Source: Caulobacteraceae bacterium (lineage in GTDB: Bacteria; Pseudomonadota; Alphaproteobacteria; Caulobacterales; Caulobacteraceae). Taken from it: a stretch of 62,055 nt of DNA. How positions within the stretch are numbered: position 1 is the first letter of the stretch; each line of letters starts with the position of its first letter. Both the position numbers and the translations under genes were made by a program. Where the stretch lies: assembly GCA_947475465.1 (NCBI GenBank), contig CANJLK010000016.1:1-62055 (forward strand), given 5' to 3'. The notes beneath the pieces are model-generated. The model worked only from the letters and a program-made list of their open reading frames with translations. It did no database searches and was not told the DNA's origin. Positions 53,827 to 62,055 of the stretch are shown one piece after another.

Positions 53827-54809
53827 GGGCTCACCAGTGCGCCGGCGTCCGCCGCGTGGCTGACCCAGACCGCGTCCCCGACCGACAGGGCCAGCGGCGC
53901 GCCTACATTGGCTCGGCTGACCACCAGCCTTGCGTTCTGGGCCGCCACGACATAGCGCGTGCGGTCGCCGAAATAGGCGATCTCGGCGATCGTTCCGGCC
54001 CGCGCGCCCTCTTGGGGCCGGGTCGAGAGCGTCATGGCTTCCGGGCGCACGGCCCGCCAGCGGTCGCCCTCCGACAGGAGGTTGGTCTCGCCGATGAAGC
54101 CCGCCACATAGGCGTTGGCCGGGTGGTCGTAGATCTCGCGCGGGGCACCCACCTGCTCGATCCGCCCGGCTCGCATCACGGCCATCCGATCGGCGACCAC
54201 CATGGCCTCGTCCTGGTCGTGGGTGACAATCATGAACGTCATGCCCAGGCGCCGCTGCAGGGCCATCAATTCCAGCTGAGTTTCCTCGCGCAGCTTGCGG
54301 TCCAGGGCCGCCATGGGCTCGTCCAACAGCAGGATCGAGGGCTTGGGCGCGATGGCGCGGGCGAGGGCGACCCGCTGCTTTTGCCCGCCCGACAGCTGGT
54401 CCGGTCTGCGGCCGCCCAGGCCCTCAAGACGGACCAGGGCCAGCATCTCTTCGACGCGGCTGGCGATGGCGGCCTGTGGCATCCGCTGCCGGCGCAACCC
54501 GAACGCGATGTTCCGGGCCACATTGAGGTGCGGGAAAAGCGCGTAGGACTGGAACATCATGTGCACCGGGCGCAGGTGCGGCGGCAGTCCGGCGATGTCG
54601 ATCCCGTCGAGCAGGATGCGGCCCGTGTCTGGCGCCTCGAACCCCGCCAGCATCCGCATCAGGCTGGTCTTGCCGCAGCCGGACGGGCCGAGCAGGGCGA
54701 AGAATTCGCCCTTCGCAATATCCAGGCTTACGCCGTCGACCGCGACGGTCTCGCCGAAGCGCTTGCAGACGCCTTCAAAGCGGACGAGCGGCGGGGCCGG
54801 ATCGGTCAC
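53823..54809 (-). CDS. potG: Polyamine ABC transporter ATP-binding protein
   Basis: A 328-residue ATPase. Walker A is GPSGCGKTS, the signature LSGGQKQRVALARAI, Walker B LLLDEPMAALDRKLRE, and the H-loop TFMIVTHDQDEAM. A C-terminal TOBE domain follows (RAVRPEAMTLS). The start is GTG at 54809, overlapping the potF stop (GTGA); the frame is open further up only because it is a shadow of potF. It energises the PotH/PotI pore. Confidence 0.93.
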   Translation of the reverse strand: MTDPAPPLVRFEGVCKRFGETVAVDGVSLDIAKGEFFALLGPSGCGKTSLMRMLAGFEAPDTGRILLDGIDIAGLPPHLRPVHMMFQSYALFPHLNVARNIAFGLRRQRMPQAAIASRVEEMLALVRLEGLGGRRPDQLSGGQKQRVALARAIAPKPSILLLDEPMAALDRKLREETQLELMALQRRLGMTFMIVTHDQDEAMVVADRMAVMRAGRIEQVGAPREIYDHPANAYVAGFIGETNLLSEGDRWRAVRPEAMTLSTRPQEGARAGTIAEIAYFGDRTRYVVAAQNARLVVSRANVGAPLALSVGDAVWVSHAADAGALVSP

Positions 54810-55918
54810 TGGCCGGTCAGGACCCGGGTCCAGTCGCGGTTGACGGCGCGCAGGAGGTCCTGGTCCTTGGTGGTGGTGACGAAGAGCCGCCTGGCAAGTT
54901 CCGGCGGCGGGTAGGCGCCGGGGTCGTCGCGGACCGAGGCGTCCACCAGCCTGGTCGCGGCGGCGTTGGCGTTGGCGTACTTGGTATAGTTCGACGCCTG
55001 GGCGATGATATCGGGCCGGAGCATGAAGTTCAGGAACCTGTAGGCCGCCGCTGGATTCGGCGCGTCCGCCGGGACGGTGAAGAGGTCGAACCAGACCTGG
55101 CTGCCTTCCTTCGGCACTGCGTAGGCGAGAGTGACCTTGTTCTTGGCCTCCTCGGCCCGGCTCTTGGCCTGCAGTACGTCGCCGGAATAGCCGATGGCCA
55201 TGCAGATATCGCCGTTCGCCAGGGCGTCGATGTACTCGGAGGAATGGAACTTCTTCACGTAGGGCCGGACCTTCATCAGGAGGTCCGTGGCCGCCGCATA
55301 GTCCGCGAGATTGTGCGAGTTGGGATCCTTGCCCAGGTAGTTGAGCGCCACAGCGTACATGTCTTCGGAGGCGTCCAGGAAATAGACCCCGCAGCCCTTC
55401 AGCCTTGCCATGTTCGCCGGGTCGAACACCACCGCCCAGCTGTCGATCTTCACGCCGGGCAGGGCCTTGGCGACCGCTGCGGTGTTGTAGCCGATGCCGA
55501 TCGTCCCTTGCATGTAGGGAATGGCGTATTTCGCGCCCGGGTCGAACGGCGCCATGTGGGCCATGACGTCCGGCGCCAGGTTCTCGAGCCCCACCAGCTT
55601 GGTCTTTTCGAGGGGCTGGATCGCCCCGGCGGTGATGTATCGCGGCACGTTGTGGTTGGAGGGAACCACAAGGTCGTAGCCGGTGTGGCCCTGCAGGACC
55701 TTGGTCTCCAGGACCTCGTTCGAATCGAAGGTGTCGTAGCGCACCTTGATCCCGGTTTCCTTGGTGAACTGGGTCAGCAGCGCCGGGTCGATGTAGTCCG
55801 ACCAGTTGTAGATGTTCAAGGTCCCGCCCTCGGCGCCCGGCGCGGCCTTCTTGGCCGGACCGCACGCCGCCAGCGCCAGCGCGAACGCCAAGCCGAGGAG
55901 CTTAAGTCCCGCCCGCAT
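54806..55918 (-). CDS. potF: Polyamine ABC transporter substrate-binding lipoprotein
   Basis: A 370-residue periplasmic binding protein. The lipoprotein signal is MRAGLKLLGLAFALALAAC (lipid cysteine C19). The mature start TLNIYNWSDYIDPALL, with W and D residues that cage polyamine amines, and the later YSGDVLQAKSRAEE fit PotD/PotF. GGGAGG precedes the ATG at 55918. It heads the operon potF-potG-potH-potI, all with 4-base overlaps. Putrescine is the likely ligand. Confidence 0.94.
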   Translation of the reverse strand: MRAGLKLLGLAFALALAACGPAKKAAPGAEGGTLNIYNWSDYIDPALLTQFTKETGIKVRYDTFDSNEVLETKVLQGHTGYDLVVPSNHNVPRYITAGAIQPLEKTKLVGLENLAPDVMAHMAPFDPGAKYAIPYMQGTIGIGYNTAAVAKALPGVKIDSWAVVFDPANMARLKGCGVYFLDASEDMYAVALNYLGKDPNSHNLADYAAATDLLMKVRPYVKKFHSSEYIDALANGDICMAIGYSGDVLQAKSRAEEAKNKVTLAYAVPKEGSQVWFDLFTVPADAPNPAAAYRFLNFMLRPDIIAQASNYTKYANANAAATRLVDASVRDDPGAYPPPELARRLFVTTTKDQDLLRAVNRDWTRVLTGQ

Positions 55919-55999
55919 GTTCAACCTCCCGATCCCTGGCGCCAACTTATAGGGCCAGCTACAGCCGCCTCAACGTCAAAGCCTTCGAGGAGCCATCCG

Positions 56000-56362
56000 A
56001 TGCCGCTTAGCTGGGCCGCCATGGCGCCGATCCTCATGCTGGTCGCCTCCAATGTGTTCATGACCTTCGCCTGGTACGGCCAGCTCAAGGTGGAACACCG
56101 GCCGCTGTGGATCATCGTCATGATCAGTTGGGGGATCGCCTTCTTCGAATACTGCCTGGCGGTTCCAGCCAACCGGATCGGCCGGGCGACCTACGATCCG
56201 GCTGAACTGAAGGCGATGCAGGAAGTGATCACCCTGGCCGTCTTCGCCGTCTTCTCGGTCCTTTGGCTGCACGAGAAGTTCACCCTCAACCACGCGCTGG
56301 GGTTCGCGTTCATCGCGCTCGGCGTATTCTTCGTCTTCAAGGGGCCTTTCCCGGTCTCCTGA
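56000..56362 (+). CDS. DMT-superfamily DUF486 membrane protein
   Basis: A 120-residue four-helix membrane protein of the DUF486 group ([75 protein letters not shown]). It is related to small multidrug-type carriers, but no substrate is known. The start is ATG at 56000. It is divergent from potF, 81 bases away. Confidence 0.9.
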   Translation: MPLSWAAMAPILMLVASNVFMTFAWYGQLKVEHRPLWIIVMISWGIAFFEYCLAVPANRIGRATYDPAELKAMQEVITLAVFAVFSVLWLHEKFTLNHALGFAFIALGVFFVFKGPFPVS

Positions 56363-56435
56363 ACGCGGCCTTTGGCGATCGGGGCGGGCAGCCTATAAGC
56401 GCCGGCCTTCTCCCCATTTCGAGAGACCATTCTTC

Positions 56436-58247
<1,812 letters not shown>

Positions 58248-58250
58248 GGG

Positions 58251-58991
58251 CTACTCGCCTCTCCGCTTCGCCACCTCGCCCGGCTTGATGTCCAGGGGCT
58301 TGGGCATGGCGGCGTTGAAGGCCGGGGTCTTGTCCAGGTCGATGGCGACCGTCCGCGTGCCTTCCCAGATCATGTGCAGGGCCACGTAGACGACCATGAC
58401 AAGGCCGAGATAGCCAATCCAGCGGAAGCGGTGCAGCAGCTTGGCGATCCAGCTTGCCGCCAGGCCCGTCAGGGTGATCGAAAGCATCAGGCCGCCGATC
58501 AGCACCCAGGGGTGTTCGCGGGCCGCGCCGGCCACGGCCAGCACATTGTCCAAGGACATGGCGAGGTCCGCGAGCAGGATCTGGATCAGGGCCTGGCGCA
58601 GGGTCTTGGGCTTGGCCGCCCGCTTGGGCTCACCGCCGATCTCGACGCCGGTGGCCTCTGAGAGGGCGTCCTCGCCCTCGGCGCTTTCTTCGCGGCCCTG
58701 GGCGCGCAGGTCGCGCCACATCTTCCAGCAGACCCACAGCAGCAGGAGGCCGCCAGCCAGCAGCAGCCCTACGAGCTGCAGCAATTGCGTGGTGATCAGG
58801 GCGAAGCTGATCAGCATCACCACCGCGCCGGCCAGGCCGAGGACAATGGCCTTGCGCCGCTGCGGCGGCGGGAGCCCGGCCGCAGCCATGCCGACGGCCA
58901 CGGCGTTGTCGCCAGCCAGGGCCAGATCTATCATCACCACCTGGAAGAAGGCGGCGATCGCTCCGGCAGTGAACAGTTCGGAAAGCTGCAT
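58251..58991 (-). CDS. TerC-family membrane protein
   Basis: A 246-residue integral membrane protein of the TerC/YjbE group. Two halves each carry an acidic motif: VVMIDLALAGDNAVAVGMA near residue 20 and LADLAMSLDNVLAVAGA near residue 145. Seven helices are likely, with a charged loop of about 45 residues between the halves. The family is associated with metal efflux (manganese). The ATG at 58991 begins MQLSELFTAG. Confidence 0.9.
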   Translation of the reverse strand: MQLSELFTAGAIAAFFQVVMIDLALAGDNAVAVGMAAAGLPPPQRRKAIVLGLAGAVVMLISFALITTQLLQLVGLLLAGGLLLLWVCWKMWRDLRAQGREESAEGEDALSEATGVEIGGEPKRAAKPKTLRQALIQILLADLAMSLDNVLAVAGAAREHPWVLIGGLMLSITLTGLAASWIAKLLHRFRWIGYLGLVMVVYVALHMIWEGTRTVAIDLDKTPAFNAAMPKPLDIKPGEVAKRRGE

Positions 58992-59044
58992 TCCCCCTGA
59001 ATGCGGCAGCCCGCGCTAGGCTGCAACCGCCGGAGCGTTACAGG

Positions 59045-59749
59045 TCAGCCTGCCGGCCGCGCCCGGAGCCGCCGATGGGTCCGCAGGGTCGCGCCGACCG
59101 CGCCGAAGCCCAGGATCAGCAAGGCCCAGGCCCGCGGCTCCGGGACACTGGTGTCGGTGCAGACGCGGGTGTTGCAGGCAGGGCCGGTGTGTCCGAGCTC
59201 GAACTCCGAGAAGGCGGGTGCGGTGACGGCGTCATTGGCCGAGAAGTGGAAGCCGGTGAAGTACTGTCCGTCTGGCGCGAGGAATCCGTAGAACTTGAAG
59301 CCCTCATTCGAAGGGTAGGGGCCGAGGCCGAAGCCGAACGAGTCCAGGTTCGTGTCGATCCACAAGGTCACGTCGGCGTCGCCGACAAGGTCGCCGATCT
59401 GGAACGAGAATAGGTTGTAGCCGCTGCCGCCGATGGCGACATTCATGGGTTCAAGGATGTTGTTGACCAGCGCGTTCCGGACATTGCCGTAGCCAGGATA
59501 GTGCTTTCCGAACACGCTGTTCTGGGTGCTGGTGAAGGTGAGCTGGCCCACCGTGTAAGGGTCGCCGATATAGGTGATATCGCCTTCGACATAGCTGTCG
59601 AAGTTGGTCAGCTGAGTGATGACGCCAAGGGCGTGGAACGCGACCGCGTCTTCGTACTTGGTCGGGTTGAGGTTCGCGCTGGCAGGTCCCGCGAATGCGA
59701 TCACCGCCGCGCACAGGGCGGCGGCCAGGGTTGTAGTTGCGTATCGCAT
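59045..59749 (-). CDS. PEP-CTERM secreted protein
   Basis: A 234-residue exported protein. A signal peptide ends at ASA (residue 26). The central domain is beta-rich and Gly/Tyr/Phe-rich (LWIDTNLDSFGFGLGPY), with a Cys pair CNTRVC before the C-terminus. PEP at 203-205 with W208, a hydrophobic helix and a THRRLRAR basic end form a PEPxxWA-CTERM tail, which an exosortase would cleave. No exosortase lies in the window. The upstream gene is an XRE regulator on the same strand, with a 122-base gap containing two direct repeats. Confidence 0.85.
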   Translation of the reverse strand: MRYATTTLAAALCAAVIAFAGPASANLNPTKYEDAVAFHALGVITQLTNFDSYVEGDITYIGDPYTVGQLTFTSTQNSVFGKHYPGYGNVRNALVNNILEPMNVAIGGSGYNLFSFQIGDLVGDADVTLWIDTNLDSFGFGLGPYPSNEGFKFYGFLAPDGQYFTGFHFSANDAVTAPAFSEFELGHTGPACNTRVCTDTSVPEPRAWALLILGFGAVGATLRTHRRLRARPAG

Positions 59750-59822
59750 GGTGTGTCTCCGATCGATGTCGACCGGAAAATGCGGCTTTCACGGAACGCC
59801 GATAGGCGCGCCGGCCTTCGAT

Positions 59823-59842
59823 TTGTTGCGTTTCGTTGCGTT
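59823..59842. promoter_or_regulatory. Tandem 10-bp repeats upstream of the PEP-CTERM gene
   Basis: TTGTTGCGTT and TCGTTGCGTT are adjacent, one helical turn apart, about 75-95 bases upstream of the PEP-CTERM start. They suggest paired binding sites for a regulator, perhaps the XRE protein encoded next door. Confidence 0.4.
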
Positions 59843-59871
59843 CTCGCCCGGCAGGCGTAAACGGCCCCGGC

Positions 59872-60771
59872 TCAACCGAATTCGGATGGCTCGCCGATCC
59901 TCGGACCCCGGGACAGCGAGCTGGCGAAAGCCATGCTCAGCAGCGCCTCGCCGCCGGCGGCGAGGGCGGACGGGCCAACGTCCGGCAGGAGGCGCTTGTG
60001 GATTTCCGGCGCGATGGAGCCCTCTGGCGCCAGGGGGTCCTCTCGCACGGCGGCCTCGAAGGCGAAATCGTCTGTCGCCGCATCGCCGCTCAGAAAGCCC
60101 TTGCGCTCCATCAGCGCCGCACCGGTCACGGGCGAGCCGCCGCCCAGGCGCTGGCAGGTCAATGACAGGCCGTCCATCACGTCGGCGCGATTGCGCAACA
60201 CGGCATTGAAGATCGTGAACAGGAACATGCCCGAGCGGGCATCGGCGCCGAACGAGAACAGCTGGGTCTGGGTGGGAAAGGTCCAACCCTCGAAACGCAT
60301 GTCCTCGACCCCGACGCGAAAGGTCAGGAAGCCGTTGTCGGCCATCCGGATCATTACCTGATCATGGATAAACCGCCCCGGCATGCCGATGGCCGGCCGC
60401 GTCGTCCGCCAGAAGCCCTCGTAATCCTTTCCGCGCAGGGCGCTCAGGGTCTGAGCCTCGCGCAGGACAGCTTCCGGCAGCCAGCCGCCGAGCGAACCCC
60501 AGGGCGGGTGCTGTCCCGCCTCGGCCGCACCGACGCCGAGTTTGGCGGCCAGGGTGTCGAGGTCGGCCTCCCAGTCCAACAACGTGAACCCAGGGCGCCT
60601 TCCGGCCACGAGCCCCGTGAGGTTCGCGAGGTTCTGCCCTGACGGCGCCTGTCCGCCGCTGAGCCAGCGGCTGATCACCGACTTGTCGACCGCCAGCTCG
60701 GCCGCCAGCCGGCCGCGGCTCAGCGACAGCGCCTTCAACACCAGCAGCAAACGTGACGGAAAGTCGCCCAC
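59872..60771 (-). CDS. XRE regulator with unrecognised C-terminal domain
   Basis: A 299-residue protein. Residues 5-50 form a helix-turn-helix (LLVLKALSLSRGRLAAELAV, then DKSVISRWLSGGQAPSG). The rest, about 240 residues, is mixed alpha/beta (FLTFRVGVEDMRFEGWTFP) and may be a ligand-binding or sensor domain; I do not recognise it. It is transcribed after the TrmH gene (19-base gap) and before the PEP-CTERM gene, making it a candidate regulator of the latter. Confidence 0.8.
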   Translation of the reverse strand: MGDFPSRLLLVLKALSLSRGRLAAELAVDKSVISRWLSGGQAPSGQNLANLTGLVAGRRPGFTLLDWEADLDTLAAKLGVGAAEAGQHPPWGSLGGWLPEAVLREAQTLSALRGKDYEGFWRTTRPAIGMPGRFIHDQVMIRMADNGFLTFRVGVEDMRFEGWTFPTQTQLFSFGADARSGMFLFTIFNAVLRNRADVMDGLSLTCQRLGGGSPVTGAALMERKGFLSGDAATDDFAFEAAVREDPLAPEGSIAPEIHKRLLPDVGPSALAAGGEALLSMAFASSLSRGPRIGEPSEFG

Positions 60772-60790
60772 CCCAGAACCTCCCCCAGAA

Positions 60791-61603
60791 TCACCCCGGA
60801 TCGCGAGCAGGCCTCGGGCGTGACGCCTCGTAAAGGGCCACCGCCGCGGCCGCCGAGACGTTCAAACTCTCGAAGCCGCCCGGCATAGGGATGCGCGCCA
60901 GCTCGTCGCAATGCTCCGCCACCAGCCGGCGCATGCCTTCGCCCTCGGAGCCCAGCACCAGGACGACGGCCTGGCCATCCAGAACCGTGTCCAGGTCGCG
61001 TTCGCCCTCGCCGGTAAGGCCTACCGCGCGCCAACCGGCGGTGGTGAGTTCGTCCAGGGCCCGCGACAGGTTGACTACCCGGGCGGTGGGGATGCGGTCG
61101 ACGGCTCCGGCTGCGGCCTTGGCCAGGGCGCCGGTGAAGCGCGGCGCGTTGCGGTCCTGCAGGATCACGCCCTTGGCGCCGAAGGCCGCCGCCGAGCGCA
61201 GGATGGCGCCGACATTCTGCGGGTCGGTCACCTGGTCGAGCATCAGGAGCACCGCGCCAGGCCTGGCTTCGAAGTCTCCCAGGTCCACGGGCTCCAGAGT
61301 GGCCCCTTTGACGGCCACGCCCTGGTGCACGGCGCCCTGCGGCAGGCGCTGGGCGATCTGCTGGTTGTCGGCCTGCTGGAGGACGGGCAGGGGGCCGAAC
61401 TTCCCGCCCAGCTGCTTGATCCGCTCAGGCGTCGCCAGGATCAGGTCGGGCGCGCCGCGCAGCGGATTGGACAGCGCCGCCTCCACCGCGTGCCAGCCCC
61501 AGATCCAGTCGTCGGCGACGGCATCGGGGCGGCGGGAAAAGTGGCCCGGACGCCTGTTGTTTCGCCCTTTCCGGGCGTCGTTGCGTTCGCTGGACGAGGC
61601 CAC
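60791..61603 (-). CDS. rlmB: TrmH/RlmB-family RNA 2'-O-methyltransferase
   Basis: A SPOUT methyltransferase of about 270 residues. The substrate domain begins DWIWGWHAVEAALSNP, and the three SpoU motifs are LDQVTDPQNVGAILRSAAAFG, LVLGSEGEGMRRL and IPMPGGFESLNVSAAAAVALYEA (each split by a few residues). It is most like RlmB, which methylates G2251 of 23S rRNA. The start is uncertain: GTG at 61603 has GGAG upstream, and an ATG at 61657 is an alternative. A paralogue of the same fold is at 29408. Confidence 0.9.
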   Translation of the reverse strand: MASSSERNDARKGRNNRRPGHFSRRPDAVADDWIWGWHAVEAALSNPLRGAPDLILATPERIKQLGGKFGPLPVLQQADNQQIAQRLPQGAVHQGVAVKGATLEPVDLGDFEARPGAVLLMLDQVTDPQNVGAILRSAAAFGAKGVILQDRNAPRFTGALAKAAAGAVDRIPTARVVNLSRALDELTTAGWRAVGLTGEGERDLDTVLDGQAVVLVLGSEGEGMRRLVAEHCDELARIPMPGGFESLNVSAAAAVALYEASRPRPARDPG

Positions 61604-61739
61604 TATAAGACGCGCTCCAAATTGGGGCCCCGGACGGGTTTCCGCCTTTGGGACCATGTGCCGGGCCGCTGTTTGGCCCTTCGCATCCCCTGGCGGAAGC
61701 CTTTTGTTCAGAGCGCCAAGCTTGGCTCCGAGCGCGCTG

Positions 61740-61825
61740 GGGGGAATGTCCCGAGTGGCAAAGGGGGGGGACTGTAAATCCCCTGGCGTACGCCTTCGTA
61801 GGTTCGAGTCCTACTTCCCCCACCA
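61740..61825 (+). tRNA. tRNA-Tyr (GTA)
   Basis: An 86-base class II tRNA. The acceptor GGGGGAA pairs with TTCCCCC, followed by A and an encoded CCA. The anticodon GTA is at 61774-61776 between GGGGA and TCCCC, the long variable arm is TGGCGTACGCC, and the T arm is GTAGGTTCGAGTCCTAC. It heads the Tyr-Gly-tuf cluster. Confidence 0.96.
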
Positions 61826-61853
61826 CGCCTCGGAGCTACATAGAGAGATTACC

Positions 61854-61927
61854 GCGGGTGTAGCACAATGGTAGTGCAGCAGCCTTCCAAGCTGAATACG
61901 CGGGTTCGATTCCCGCCACCCGCTCCA
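61854..61927 (+). tRNA. tRNA-Gly (TCC)
   Basis: A 74-base tRNA. The acceptor GCGGGTG pairs with CACCCGC, the discriminator is T, and CCA is encoded. The anticodon loop CTTCCAA gives TCC at 61886-61888. It is 28 bases after tRNA-Tyr and 39 bases before tuf, as in many alphaproteobacteria. Confidence 0.96.
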
Positions 61928-61966
61928 CGTTCCCCCGTCCACCTGAACAAACGCCCGTAGGATCCC

Positions 61967-62055
61967 ATGGCCAAGGAAAAGTTCGAACGCAATAAGCCGC
62001 ACTGCAACATCGGCACGATTGGTCACGTTGACCATGGCAAGACGACGTTGACGGC
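61967..62055 (+). CDS. tuf: Elongation factor Tu, N-terminus (3' end outside window)
   Basis: The first 29 codons of EF-Tu run off the end of the window. [21 protein letters not shown] leads into the GTP-binding P-loop GHVDHGKTT, which is unmistakable. It follows tRNA-Tyr and tRNA-Gly and is probably cotranscribed with them. Confidence 0.97.
   Translation, partial: MAKEKFERNKPHCNIGTIGHVDHGKTTLT

Noticed and set aside
54810..55865. Extension of the PotG frame over the whole potF gene
   Set aside because: Frame-shifted shadow of potF; ATPase similarity starts at the GTG at 54809.
61760..61770. G-run in the region of tRNA-Tyr as a sequencing or slippage error
   Set aside because: The run is part of the GGGGA anticodon stem and D-arm end, and pairs correctly with TCCCC.

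Overview
The window is a piece of a high-GC alphaproteobacterial chromosome, most likely Caulobacterales (Phenylobacterium or a close relative). Supporting this are the strong G/C third-position bias, two DUF2336 proteins, a TTAG-N7-TTAA box of CtrA type, proteins with the PEPxxWA form of the PEP-CTERM tail, and the mix of TonB receptor, P450, pirin and ScfR-type regulator genes. Assignment to genus is inference. It reads as ordinary chromosome: there is no phage, insertion sequence, integrase or CRISPR array, and no stretch over 300 bases lacks a gene.

Layout. 1-7.8 kb: end of gltB, gltD, a UDP-glucose epimerase, small regulators (XRE, SWIB), an unrecognised 434-aa protein and an SDR. 7.8-13.3 kb: TonB receptor, type IB topoisomerase, rlmJ, an Ala/Pro-rich membrane-anchored protein, a small sugar-phosphate transferase. 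13.3-19 kb: AsmA protein, cytochrome b561, L-lactate dehydrogenase, PAP2 phosphatase. 18.3-22.3 kb: the tesA/ybbA/ybbP-like trio. 22.3-31.6 kb: PEP carboxylase, pabB, pirin, thioesterase, P450, SpoU methyltransferase, DODA dioxygenase and FMN reductase. 31.6-39.2 kb: LysR, ThiO-like oxidase, a lytic transglycosylase behind a CtrA-like box, two DUF2336 genes around a NUDIX, an HPt protein and NAD kinase. 39.2-46.2 kb: glycerol kinase, class II aldolase, and an RND efflux adaptor/pump pair. 46.4-50.6 kb: lipoprotein cytochrome c, DUF188, an SDR without its catalytic Tyr/Lys, tRNA-Thr, and divergent MerR and ScfR-like regulators. 50.7-52.2 kb: an unusual PEP-CTERM protein with four 38-residue membrane repeats. 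52.2-55.9 kb: potFGHI polyamine ABC operon. 55.9-62 kb: DUF486, metG, TerC, a second PEP-CTERM protein beside an XRE regulator, a TrmH methyltransferase, then tRNA-Tyr, tRNA-Gly and the start of tuf.

Genes that probably work together are gltB-gltD (ammonia assimilation), the ybbA-ybbP exporter with its divergent esterase, the RND adaptor and pump, the four pot genes (every junction a 4-nt overlap), the FMN reductase-DODA pair opposite a LysR gene, and the DUF2336-nadK-HPt run. The most unusual locus is 50.6-52.2 kb, where several inverted and direct repeats and a possible leader peptide precede the repeat-containing PEP-CTERM gene. A second recurring oddity is that five convergent gene pairs overlap by exactly four bases, each strand using the same tetranucleotide for its stop codon.
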